A stretch of DNA of 62,207 bases from NCBI RefSeq assembly GCF_002895485.1, contig NZ_AZRK01000020.1, positions 1 through 62,207 of the forward strand. Reading direction: 5' to 3'. The stretch comes from Petrotoga sp. 9PWA.NaAc.5.4 (GTDB taxonomy: Bacteria > Thermotogota > Thermotogae > Petrotogales > Petrotogaceae). Shown here piece by piece: positions 35,575 through 43,742 of the stretch (position 1 is the stretch's first letter; each line of letters starts with the position of its first letter). The notes below the pieces were generated by a model. It searched no databases. It was not told where the DNA came from and saw only the letters and a list, made by a program, of their open reading frames with translations. The position numbers were made by a program, and so were the translations under genes.

Positions 35575-36411
35575 ATGGATATGAAAGAATACGTTTCAAA
35601 AGTAAGACAGGCTGCTAATTATATAAAAGAAAAGTCAAATATAACCCCAAAAATTGCTATTATATTAGGATCTGGTTTAGGAAAGATATCGGAAAATTTA
35701 GAAAGTCCTATCCAAATTGTTTATGAGAATATCCCAAACTTTCCAAAATCAACTGCCCCTGGCCATAAAGGTGAATTACTTATAGGTAAATTCGGAGATA
35801 AAAATATTTTACTTATGAACGGAAGATTTCATTATTATGAAGGATACACAATGAAAGAAGTTACATTTCCTATAAGAGTAATGCAAGAATTAGGAATTGA
35901 ATATTTAATATTGACAAATGCTGCGGGAACTTTAAACCCCGATTTTGAAATAGGGTATCCTTGTTTAATAACAGATCATATTAATTTTTTTGGAGATAAT
36001 CCTCTAATTGGACCTAATTATGATGAATGGGGAGAAAGATTCCCTGATATGACAGAAGTGTACTCAAAATATTTGATAGATGCCGCGTTTAGTTCCGCGA
36101 AAAAATTAAACATTCGCATTTACTCTGGAGTATACCTTGGATTAAGCGGTCCTACTTTCGAAACTCCGGCAGAAATGACTATGATGAGAAACTTTGGAGC
36201 AGATTTAGTTGGCATGTCAACAGTTCCTGAAGCCATAGTTGCAAGACATGCTGGTATAAAATTATTAGGATTCTCAGCTATTACAGACAAAGCAGTACCT
36301 ACTCAATTAAAAAAAGTGACTGCCGAAGAAGTTTTAGAAGTAGCAGAGAAAACCGGTGGAAAAATTGCTGACATAATAATGGATATGATAAATTCAAATA
36401 TTTTTGAATAA
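35575..36411 (+). CDS. punA: Purine-nucleoside phosphorylase, trimeric type
   Basis: This 278-residue enzyme splits purine nucleosides with phosphate. Signatures of the trimeric PNP/MTAP family are IILGSGLGKI, PGHKGELLIG, GRFHYYEGYTMKEVTFPIRVM, TNAAGTLNPDFEIG, GLSGPTFETPAEM and FSAITDKA. The following hpt product reuses the freed base, so both genes act together. The ATG at 35575 follows AGGAGG closely; the second ATG at 35581 is an alternative start with better spacing. Confidence 0.95.
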   Translation: MDMKEYVSKVRQAANYIKEKSNITPKIAIILGSGLGKISENLESPIQIVYENIPNFPKSTAPGHKGELLIGKFGDKNILLMNGRFHYYEGYTMKEVTFPIRVMQELGIEYLILTNAAGTLNPDFEIGYPCLITDHINFFGDNPLIGPNYDEWGERFPDMTEVYSKYLIDAAFSSAKKLNIRIYSGVYLGLSGPTFETPAEMTMMRNFGADLVGMSTVPEAIVARHAGIKLLGFSAITDKAVPTQLKKVTAEEVLEVAEKTGGKIADIIMDMINSNIFE

Positions 36412-36468
36412 TTTTACTAGATTCTTTTTTAGCTTGATTTTAATTATCTTGGTTAGAAGGTGAACCTT

Positions 36469-37476
36469 TTGAAAAATGTTGGTTTATTTATATTATTTTT
36501 CTTTTTTTCTATGCAAGCGTTTTCTTTTTATGAAATGTACGATTATTTTTTCATGAAACCTGGAAATTATTTTGAATATAATTCAAGCAGCAATGGAGAC
36601 TTCGGATTAGAATTTTATACAGTTAAGAAATATCCATTAATGGATTCAAACACTCTTTTAGAATCCGTTTGGTCACAACCTAGGTCTTTAATCGGCGGTC
36701 AAATGATGGTTGAATCCGGAAACTATACCCATGCCATATCATCATCAAAAGCTATGGGATTATTACAAATTAAAAACCTTACCGCACTTGACCTTTACGT
36801 TTACAATCTTTTTGATCCATATGATAATTTAAAAGGTGCTTTAGAATATCACGGTTACCTTCGTAGAATGTTTAATGACGAAAGACTGCAATTGATAGCA
36901 TATCATGATGGCCCTACAGCAGTAATGGCTGGAAACATTTCTGCATCAGGTGAAAGGTACTATGAAAAAGTAAAAGAAGCTCAAAAAAATTATACTAATA
37001 GAAAAATATACTCACCATATTTTTTGGGAGGCAGAATATCTTACGACGATGATAAAATTATTGACGGAGAATTTAAAGCAGGCTTAGCATATAGAAAATT
37101 AGAACTTTATGGCGATATTTCTGTTAACTTAAATTTTAGCGAGAATACTCAAGATGATAATTTTGGAATTGACTATAATTACACAATACTTTATGTGCCT
37201 CGTACAAATGTTGGTTTTGGTATAGGAGGAAATCCTATCCCAAATAAAATTGTTTTAAGATTAGGCTTTCCGTGGCAGAATTTTGTTATAACAGCTTTTG
37301 ATGAACCATCAATTACATATAAACACGAATTAAATAAATATTTTACTTCTAAAATCACTTTAAATAATGATAATTTGCTATTTTCAGGTTATTTTTCCAT
37401 ATACAATATTGACTTGTTTTTGGGATATGAAGTCTTCCATCAAGCTTTAAATTTAGGATTTCGTTTATCTTTTTAA
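36469..37476 (+). CDS. Exported lytic transglycosylase (SLT domain) with beta-rich C-terminus
   Basis: This ~335-residue protein has a signal sequence (LFILFFFFSMQAFS) and an SLT domain over residues ~75-170 with catalytic Glu in GQMMVESGNY, then SSSKAMGLLQI and IAYHDGPTAVMAG. The C-terminal ~150 residues are strand-rich (TILYVPRTNVGFGIGGNP) with no family I know. It cleaves glycan strands, and its place before fliF suggests making space for the flagellar rod (inference). I chose TTG 36469 with AAGGTGA upstream over GTG 36460. Confidence 0.8.
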   Translation: MKNVGLFILFFFFSMQAFSFYEMYDYFFMKPGNYFEYNSSSNGDFGLEFYTVKKYPLMDSNTLLESVWSQPRSLIGGQMMVESGNYTHAISSSKAMGLLQIKNLTALDLYVYNLFDPYDNLKGALEYHGYLRRMFNDERLQLIAYHDGPTAVMAGNISASGERYYEKVKEAQKNYTNRKIYSPYFLGGRISYDDDKIIDGEFKAGLAYRKLELYGDISVNLNFSENTQDDNFGIDYNYTILYVPRTNVGFGIGGNPIPNKIVLRLGFPWQNFVITAFDEPSITYKHELNKYFTSKITLNNDNLLFSGYFSIYNIDLFLGYEVFHQALNLGFRLSF

Positions 37477-37510
37477 TTAAATATAGATATTTCAAAAGAG
37501 AGAGGTCATC

Positions 37511-39058
37511 ATGGAAAAATATTTTCAAAGTGTTGTTGACTGGTGGAAAAATTTAGGAAAAGAAAAACAAAGAACGATATTAATTATCGGTTCTATTATC
37601 TTGATACTAACTATTATACTTACAGTATTTCTCACACGAAAAAATTATACTTTTTTAATTGGAGGATTAGATCAAGTAAGCTCAGGAAATATAATTAGAA
37701 GTTTAGAAGAGATGAGAATACCCTACAAAGTTGATAACTTTGGAAATATATATGTAGCTAATCAAAATGTAGCGGAACTAAGAATGAAAATGGCAGCAGA
37801 AGGGATTTTAGGAACAAATATTCAAGGATATGAGATTTTACAAAATCAAAGTTTTGGAGCTACAAGCTATGATAAGCAAGTCAATTATCAAATAGCCTTG
37901 GAAGGCGAACTTGCTCGAAGTATTTCTTCAATGTCAGGTATAAACTCTGCCAGAGTACATTTAGTCATTCCACCCAGGACTTATTATCAAGTTGGCAGTA
38001 ATCCAGAACCATCTGCTTCTGTTTTGTTGATGGTTAATCCAGGCGTAACTATAACTCAAGATCAAGTGAGAGCCATAATTAATTTAGTATCGGGAGCTGT
38101 TCAAGGGTTAAAACCTGAAAACGTTAAAGTAATAGATAACTTTTCCAAAGATTTGAGTGCCCAAGTTATGCTTTCAGAAAATATAAACGATGCCAACACA
38201 AAATTTCGATTAAAAACAGAAGTTGAAAAATATTATTCAAATAAAGTTGAAAACAGTCTTCAATCCGTTTTCGGTTTAGGAAACGTTGTAGTTGTCTCTG
38301 AAGTTGACTTAAACTGGGAAAAGATAGAACAACAGGAAAGAAGGGTAGAACCTGTAGTAGATGAGAACGGAATAATACTAAGTCAACAAAGTAAAATGGA
38401 ACAAAGTGGCGGGCAATCAACAGGTAGAATTCCCGGAGTAGATTCAAACATTCCACCTTATACTTATCAAACTCAAGCAGGAACAGATAATTATTATATT
38501 AGCTCTAACATAATTACAAATTATGATGTAAACGAAATCTATAGAAAGACTATAGAAGATAAGACCGGAGAAATAGCTAATAAGAGTTTTACCATTTTTA
38601 TTGATTTTTCACAAAGTAAAATGCAAAACTCAGAAGAATTAAGATCTCAAATTACTAAAGCTATAGCAACTGCAGTTGGAACTTCTGAAACAAATATCTC
38701 ATTAGTCGATATTCAGTTTAATAGAGATATTGAGACTTTACGTTCTCAAATAGAAAGCGAATTACAACAAAGAAGACAGAGAATTGTAAACATTGTAATC
38801 GCTATTATTATTACTTTAATGGTAATTATCTTTTTGATTATAGTTTCTAGAACTGCAAAATCGAGAAAAGCCGCTCGTCTCATAGAAGAAAGAAAAAAAC
38901 AGTTAGAAACAGAAGCTGAAGCAGTTATAAACCAAAAAAAGGTAGAAGTTAAAGAATACAGCCCGGACGAAGAAAAAATAAAAGAACTTGAAGATTTAGT
39001 AAATAAAAATCCAGATGAAGTAGCGGAAATTATAAAAATATGGTTAAGGTCTCAATAA
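37511..39058 (+). CDS. fliF: Flagellar MS-ring protein FliF
   Basis: This 515-residue protein forms the membrane ring of the flagellar basal body. It has an N-terminal membrane helix (~25-45), the ring-building motifs (LRMKMAAEGI, FGATSYDKQVNYQIALEGELARS, VHLVIPPR), a variable middle loop and a C-terminal membrane helix (VNIVIAIIITLMVIIFLIIV). The tail after it (EIIKIWLRSQ) contacts FliG. It opens the fliF-fliG-fliH-fliI cluster. Confidence 0.96.
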   Translation: MEKYFQSVVDWWKNLGKEKQRTILIIGSIILILTIILTVFLTRKNYTFLIGGLDQVSSGNIIRSLEEMRIPYKVDNFGNIYVANQNVAELRMKMAAEGILGTNIQGYEILQNQSFGATSYDKQVNYQIALEGELARSISSMSGINSARVHLVIPPRTYYQVGSNPEPSASVLLMVNPGVTITQDQVRAIINLVSGAVQGLKPENVKVIDNFSKDLSAQVMLSENINDANTKFRLKTEVEKYYSNKVENSLQSVFGLGNVVVVSEVDLNWEKIEQQERRVEPVVDENGIILSQQSKMEQSGGQSTGRIPGVDSNIPPYTYQTQAGTDNYYISSNIITNYDVNEIYRKTIEDKTGEIANKSFTIFIDFSQSKMQNSEELRSQITKAIATAVGTSETNISLVDIQFNRDIETLRSQIESELQQRRQRIVNIVIAIIITLMVIIFLIIVSRTAKSRKAARLIEERKKQLETEAEAVINQKKVEVKEYSPDEEKIKELEDLVNKNPDEVAEIIKIWLRSQ

Positions 39059-39083
39059 TTGAAAATTCAGAAGGTGAATGACA

Positions 39084-40100
39084 ATGCCTGAAAAAAGTAA
39101 AGATTTAGACGGTATTAAAAAAGCTGCCGTCATATTAGTAATGATAGGCCCTGATAATGCTAGTAAAATTCTTAAAAAACTTAATGAAGAAGAGGTTGAA
39201 CAAATAACCCTTGAAATAGCTAATTTAGAGAAAATAGACGAAGATATTAAAAAAACAGTCATAAATGAATTTTATGAATATATGCAAGCTAAAGATTTTT
39301 TGAACATTGGTGGTGTAGAATACGCAAGAAACCTTTTAGAAAAAACTTTTGGACCAGAAAAAGCCATAGACATAATAGAAAAATTGGTTTCAAATTTACA
39401 AGTAAAACCTTTTGAATTTTTGAGAAAGGTTGATGTAGCGCAGTTAGTTAACGTTTTACAAAACGAACATCCACAAACCGTTGCTTTAATTTTATGTTAT
39501 CTCCCCCCTCAAATAGCAGCTCAAGTTATCTCGGAACTTCCAGAATCGTTACAAATAGACGTAATAAAAAGGATTTCCACTATGGATTCAGCAAATCCTG
39601 ATATTGTTAAGGAAATTGAATCAAAACTGAAAGACAGATTATCTGCTTTTACAATACAGTCTTTTTCACAAGTTGGTGGTATAGATATATCTGCTGAAAT
39701 AATGAACAATATTGATAGAGCTGTTAGTAACAAAATTTTCGAAAGACTTTCGGAAAGAGATCCAAAATTATCAGATGAAATTAGAAGAAGAATGTTTGTC
39801 TTTGAAGATATAATAAAACTTGATGATAGATCAATACAGAGAATTTTACGAGAGGTAGACAGTAAAGATTTAACGTTAGCTTTGAAAGGTGCCTCTGAAG
39901 AAGTCAAAAATGTTATATTTAAAAATATGTCTAAACGGGCATCTCAAATAATTAAAGAAGAGTTAGATTTCATGGGACCTGTGAGAGTAAGAGACGTTGA
40001 TGAAGCTCAGCAAAGGATCGTTAATATTATTAGAAAACTTGAAGAAGCTGGAGAAATAATTATAAGTAGTGGCGGGGCGGGTGAAGAATTAATTGAATAA
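39084..40100 (+). CDS. fliG: Flagellar motor switch protein FliG
   Basis: This ~338-residue rotor protein couples stator force to rotation. The N-terminal FliF-binding part starts with IKKAAVILVMIGPDNASKIL, the middle has NEHPQTVALILCYLP (EHPQT motif), and the C-terminal charged torque helix includes DDRSIQRILREVDSKDLTLALKG, whose Arg/Asp residues face the stator. I chose the ATG at 39084, six bases after AAGGTGA, over the ATG at 39078 that abuts it. It overlaps fliH by eight bases. Confidence 0.96.
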   Translation: MPEKSKDLDGIKKAAVILVMIGPDNASKILKKLNEEEVEQITLEIANLEKIDEDIKKTVINEFYEYMQAKDFLNIGGVEYARNLLEKTFGPEKAIDIIEKLVSNLQVKPFEFLRKVDVAQLVNVLQNEHPQTVALILCYLPPQIAAQVISELPESLQIDVIKRISTMDSANPDIVKEIESKLKDRLSAFTIQSFSQVGGIDISAEIMNNIDRAVSNKIFERLSERDPKLSDEIRRRMFVFEDIIKLDDRSIQRILREVDSKDLTLALKGASEEVKNVIFKNMSKRASQIIKEELDFMGPVRVRDVDEAQQRIVNIIRKLEEAGEIIISSGGAGEELIE

Positions 40101-40797
40101 ACGATATATAAACAATAAATTTGTGGTAATTGATAAAGCAATATCTATAAAAAATACCAATATTGCAGAAGAAAAAGGTAATGAAAAGTTAAAATTTAAC
40201 GACATAGTAGAAGAAAAAGAAAAACTTTTAGAAAATTCAAAAAAAGAAGCTGAAGCAATAATTCAAGCTGCTAAAAATGAAAGTGAAAAAATTTTGCAAT
40301 CTGCAAGAAATGAAGCTTCAAAAATTCAAAAAGAACAACAAAATTACTTAGAAAAAAAACAAAAATTATTTGAGGATGAATTAAAAAAAATACTTTCAGA
40401 AATAACCCGCATAGAAAAAGAATATGAAATTTACATCAACGAGGTTATTAAACAAAGTCTTGTTTTTACAGAAAGTATAATAAAAATAACGGTAGAAAAA
40501 TATTTTAAAGAAACTATAGAACCGCCTAAATGGTTTGAGACAATATTTAAAAACTTTGAAGATAAGCTAAATTCATTAAAAAACGCTAAATTAAGGATTA
40601 GCCCAACTTTTAATAAAAATTTAAGAGAAATAGTAATAAATGTTTTCAAAGAAAATTTTATGATTTTGGAAGATTCAAGTTTAAGAAACGGTGAAATTTT
40701 CTTAGAAACAGATCAAGGTATTTTTGATTTAACTCCCGAAACCTTCGTAAACAGTATATTAGAAATCTTGGAGGTTTCTTTTGATGAAAACAATTAA
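40093..40797 (+). CDS. fliH: Flagellar export regulator FliH
   Basis: This 234-residue protein has a long charged coiled coil (residues ~30-125) rich in Lys, Glu and Ala and a small C-terminal domain (ISPTFNKNLREIV...LETDQGIFDLTPETF), the pattern of FliH/HrpE. FliH dimers hold the FliI ATPase and regulate it. The TTG start overlaps the end of fliG, and the end overlaps fliI. Its identity rests on both the domain pattern and its place between fliG and fliI. Confidence 0.85.
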   Translation: MNKRYINNKFVVIDKAISIKNTNIAEEKGNEKLKFNDIVEEKEKLLENSKKEAEAIIQAAKNESEKILQSARNEASKIQKEQQNYLEKKQKLFEDELKKILSEITRIEKEYEIYINEVIKQSLVFTESIIKITVEKYFKETIEPPKWFETIFKNFEDKLNSLKNAKLRISPTFNKNLREIVINVFKENFMILEDSSLRNGEIFLETDQGIFDLTPETFVNSILEILEVSFDENN

Positions 40798-42121
40798 TTT
40801 TAATGCTGCGTTATCTATTTTTAAAGAAAAAGTAGAAAATAAGCCATTAATTGAATTAGAGGGAAAAGTTAATAGAATTATAGGAGTTACTATAGAATCT
40901 ATAGGCCCTAATTGTGCATTAGGTGATCTATGCAAAATAAAATTAAAAAACCACTCTAAAATACTTGCTGAAACAGTGGGATTTTCAGATAACAAAGTAT
41001 TGTTAATGCCTTTAGAGGACGTCAATGGAATCTACGTTGGAGCCCCAGTCGAAAAAGTAGATAGTAAGATAAATATAAAAATTGGTCCAGAACTTTTAGG
41101 ATATGTTTTAGATGGCATAGGTAGACCTATAGATGGAAAGAAAATTAAACACTATGAAACACGAAGTATTTATGCCAATGCTCCGAATCCATTATTAAGA
41201 AAAAGAATAAAAGAACCATTATCTGTAGGAGTAAAGGCGATTGATGGATTTTTAACGTTGGGAAGAGGGCAACGTATTGGCATAATGGCTGGTAGCGGAG
41301 TTGGAAAAAGCACTTTATTAGGCATGATCGCCAGAAATACGGAAGCTGATATTAACGTTATAGGTTTAATAGGTGAACGCGGAAGAGAAGTTAAAGAGTT
41401 TATTGAAAAAGATCTTGGTGAAGAAGGACTCAAAAAATCCATCTTGGTTGTTTCTACATCTGATTCACCTGCATTATTAAGGGTAAAAGCATTATATACT
41501 GCAACTACTATTGCTGAATATTTTAGAGATTTAGGATACAACGTTTTACTGATGGTTGATTCAATAACTAGATGGGCAATGGCTCAAAGGGAAATAGGTC
41601 TTTCAATTGGAGAACCTCCTACTACTCGAGGATACACACCAAGCGTATTTGCTAATATGCCAAAAATATTAGAAAGAGCTGGAAATTCTTCTCAAGGAAG
41701 CATGACAGCTATATATACCGTCTTAGTTGAAGCAGATGATATGAACGATCCAATAGGAGACTCTGTCAGAAGCATTGTTGATGGACACATTGTACTTTCA
41801 AGAAAACTCGCTGATTCTTCACATTATCCTCCAATTGATATTCTTTCAAGCGTGAGTAGACTTATGACAGAAGTTGCAAGTAAAGAGCATTTAGAAGCTT
41901 CTAAATTTCTCAAAGATATTTATGCAAATTATATTGATTCTAAAGATTTGATAGATGTTGGCGCTTATAAAAAAGGTGCTAATAAAAAGGTTGATATTGC
42001 TCTTTCAGAAATAGAAAATATAAACAATTTTTTAAAACAAGGCATAGAAGAAAAAGCAGATTTTAAAACCACGATAAACTCCCTTTTGGAAATTTATGAA
42101 AGATGTCAAAAACTTTTATAA
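40784..42121 (+). CDS. fliI: Flagellar export ATPase FliI
   Basis: This 445-residue hexameric ATPase energises type III flagellar export. It shows Walker A IMAGSGVGKSTLL (~168-180), IGLIGERGREVKEFIE, Walker B VLLMVDSITRWAMAQREIGLSIGEPPTTRGY, and the C-terminal helix region. I chose ATG 40784 over the TTG at 40781 because spacing to GGAGG is better. No fliJ gene follows; a sugar permease gene begins 20 bases later. Confidence 0.96.
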   Translation: MKTINFNAALSIFKEKVENKPLIELEGKVNRIIGVTIESIGPNCALGDLCKIKLKNHSKILAETVGFSDNKVLLMPLEDVNGIYVGAPVEKVDSKINIKIGPELLGYVLDGIGRPIDGKKIKHYETRSIYANAPNPLLRKRIKEPLSVGVKAIDGFLTLGRGQRIGIMAGSGVGKSTLLGMIARNTEADINVIGLIGERGREVKEFIEKDLGEEGLKKSILVVSTSDSPALLRVKALYTATTIAEYFRDLGYNVLLMVDSITRWAMAQREIGLSIGEPPTTRGYTPSVFANMPKILERAGNSSQGSMTAIYTVLVEADDMNDPIGDSVRSIVDGHIVLSRKLADSSHYPPIDILSSVSRLMTEVASKEHLEASKFLKDIYANYIDSKDLIDVGAYKKGANKKVDIALSEIENINNFLKQGIEEKADFKTTINSLLEIYERCQKLL

Positions 42122-42141
42122 TTTTTACTTGGAGGTATTAA

Positions 42142-43506
42142 ATGAACATTTCAACAATAGGCTATATACTTTTCTATGTTTTTTTAATTATATTTTTTTT
42201 ACTTTTGATAAAATTCTTTTCAAAAAGATTTCTAAAACCAATAAAATATAGAAAAGTAAAAGAGAGCGTTTCAGCTTATCTATATTTGTTACCTTCTTTT
42301 GTGATTTTAGGAATTTTTGTATTTTGGCCCATATTTTATTCCTTCTTTCTAAGTTTTTTTAAATGGGATTTCCAAAACCAAAGTAACCCAATTTTCATTG
42401 GTTTTGAAAACTATACTAAATTATTCAAATTAAACAATCCTGTTTCGATATCTTTCAATAACGCTTTTTTTAATACTCTACTTATAGTTATGACATCTGT
42501 GTTTCTAATGCATCTTATTTTTGATTTTAAAAAGATAGAAAAAAAAAGTCAAAAAACCTTAGTAATTGTTATGTTTTTATTAGGAATGATTGGTTTATTC
42601 CTACAAGGAAAGATAAATTATCTAAATATAATAATATCCTCATCTTTAGTTATAATATACACTGTTTTAATTTCTTCGCGATTCATATATCAATTATCAA
42701 ACAAGATTATACTTAGAACTATTTTTATCGTTGGCTTTTGGTTGATATGCTATTTTTGGGGAATTCCAGAAATCATAAGATTTTTATCTTTAGCAAAGCA
42801 ACAATCTTTATTTATTAAAGCAATTTGGAATACGACTTACTATGTCTTACTTTCAACTCCAATTACTATACTTCTTGCTTTAGTAATTGCTCTTCTTTTA
42901 AATAGAAATTTATTTGGAAAAACTTTTTTCAGGACAGTTTATTTCATACCTTTTGTTACAAGTGTTGTAGCAATTTCATTAGTTTGGCAGTGGATATTTA
43001 ATGACAACGGGCTAATAAATTATTTTCTAACTCAACTTGGTTTTTCTAAAGTCCCTTGGTTAAAAGATCAAGCATACACCATACCAACAGTTGCTATAAT
43101 TTCCATTTGGAAAATGGTTGGATACTACTCAATCATTTTTCTTGCCGGTTTACAAAACATAGACAAAAGTTATTATGAAGCTGCAGATGTTGACGGAGCA
43201 AGTTCTTTTCAAAAGTTTAAGTATATAACGATACCTCTACTTTCACCAACAACATTTTTTATAACCATAGTTGCGCTAATCGGAGCGTTTAAGGTTTTTG
43301 ATGAAATATTCATATTATATGTAGGTATGCCAGGTCCTTACAATAACAGCGGTATGACGTTAGTATATTATGTATATGACAAATTTTACAATCAGCAAAG
43401 AATGGGAGAAGCAAGTGCTGCGGCTTACGTTCTTTTTGCAATTACTTTGATTTTTACGTTCATACAAATGAGAATGAGTAAAAAAAGTGTCTATTATGAT
43501 TCGTAA
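42142..43506 (+). CDS. ABC sugar permease, MalF-like, with inserted membrane segment
   Basis: This 454-residue permease is about 150 residues longer than the simple family member at 1945-2868. The core has PSFVILGIFVFWPIFYSFFLS near the N-terminus and the EAA loop DKSYYEAADVDGASSFQKFK near residue 345. Between them (~105-235) lies an inserted region with several extra hydrophobic helices (MFLLGMIGLFLQGKINYL and so on). The start has GGAGG upstream. It pairs with the equally unusual permease at 43743, but no binding protein or ATPase gene is adjacent. A maltose/oligosaccharide role is a guess. Confidence 0.85.
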   Translation: MNISTIGYILFYVFLIIFFLLLIKFFSKRFLKPIKYRKVKESVSAYLYLLPSFVILGIFVFWPIFYSFFLSFFKWDFQNQSNPIFIGFENYTKLFKLNNPVSISFNNAFFNTLLIVMTSVFLMHLIFDFKKIEKKSQKTLVIVMFLLGMIGLFLQGKINYLNIIISSSLVIIYTVLISSRFIYQLSNKIILRTIFIVGFWLICYFWGIPEIIRFLSLAKQQSLFIKAIWNTTYYVLLSTPITILLALVIALLLNRNLFGKTFFRTVYFIPFVTSVVAISLVWQWIFNDNGLINYFLTQLGFSKVPWLKDQAYTIPTVAIISIWKMVGYYSIIFLAGLQNIDKSYYEAADVDGASSFQKFKYITIPLLSPTTFFITIVALIGAFKVFDEIFILYVGMPGPYNNSGMTLVYYVYDKFYNQQRMGEASAAAYVLFAITLIFTFIQMRMSKKSVYYDS

Positions 43507-43510
43507 AGAA

Positions 43511-43717
43511 TAGAACCCTTAGAAAATAAAGTTTTATAAAAGTTTCAAATTTTATAATAGGTTCAGAGTGGATCGCTTTCTACTCTTCTTCGTTACATGT
43601 AGCGAAAAAGATAAAAAATTCATAGTTAGCAGGGATTAGAATTATGGAGATATTTTATAAATTTAATATTAAATACTTATAAAACAAACTTAAGTTTTAT
43701 AATTTTTAAAACAGCAT
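43511..43717 (+). repeat. Dispersed leader element, copy 7
   Basis: This copy lies between the two unusual permeases and points toward the second. H2 reads TTCGTTA-CATG-TAGCGAA on the sense strand, paired throughout only with a U.G pair that exists in sense RNA. H1 is worn. The gene-proximal end reads ATAATTTTTAAAACAGC. Confidence 0.75.
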
Positions 43718-43742
43718 AAAGAAATTAAGGAGGATCACCATA

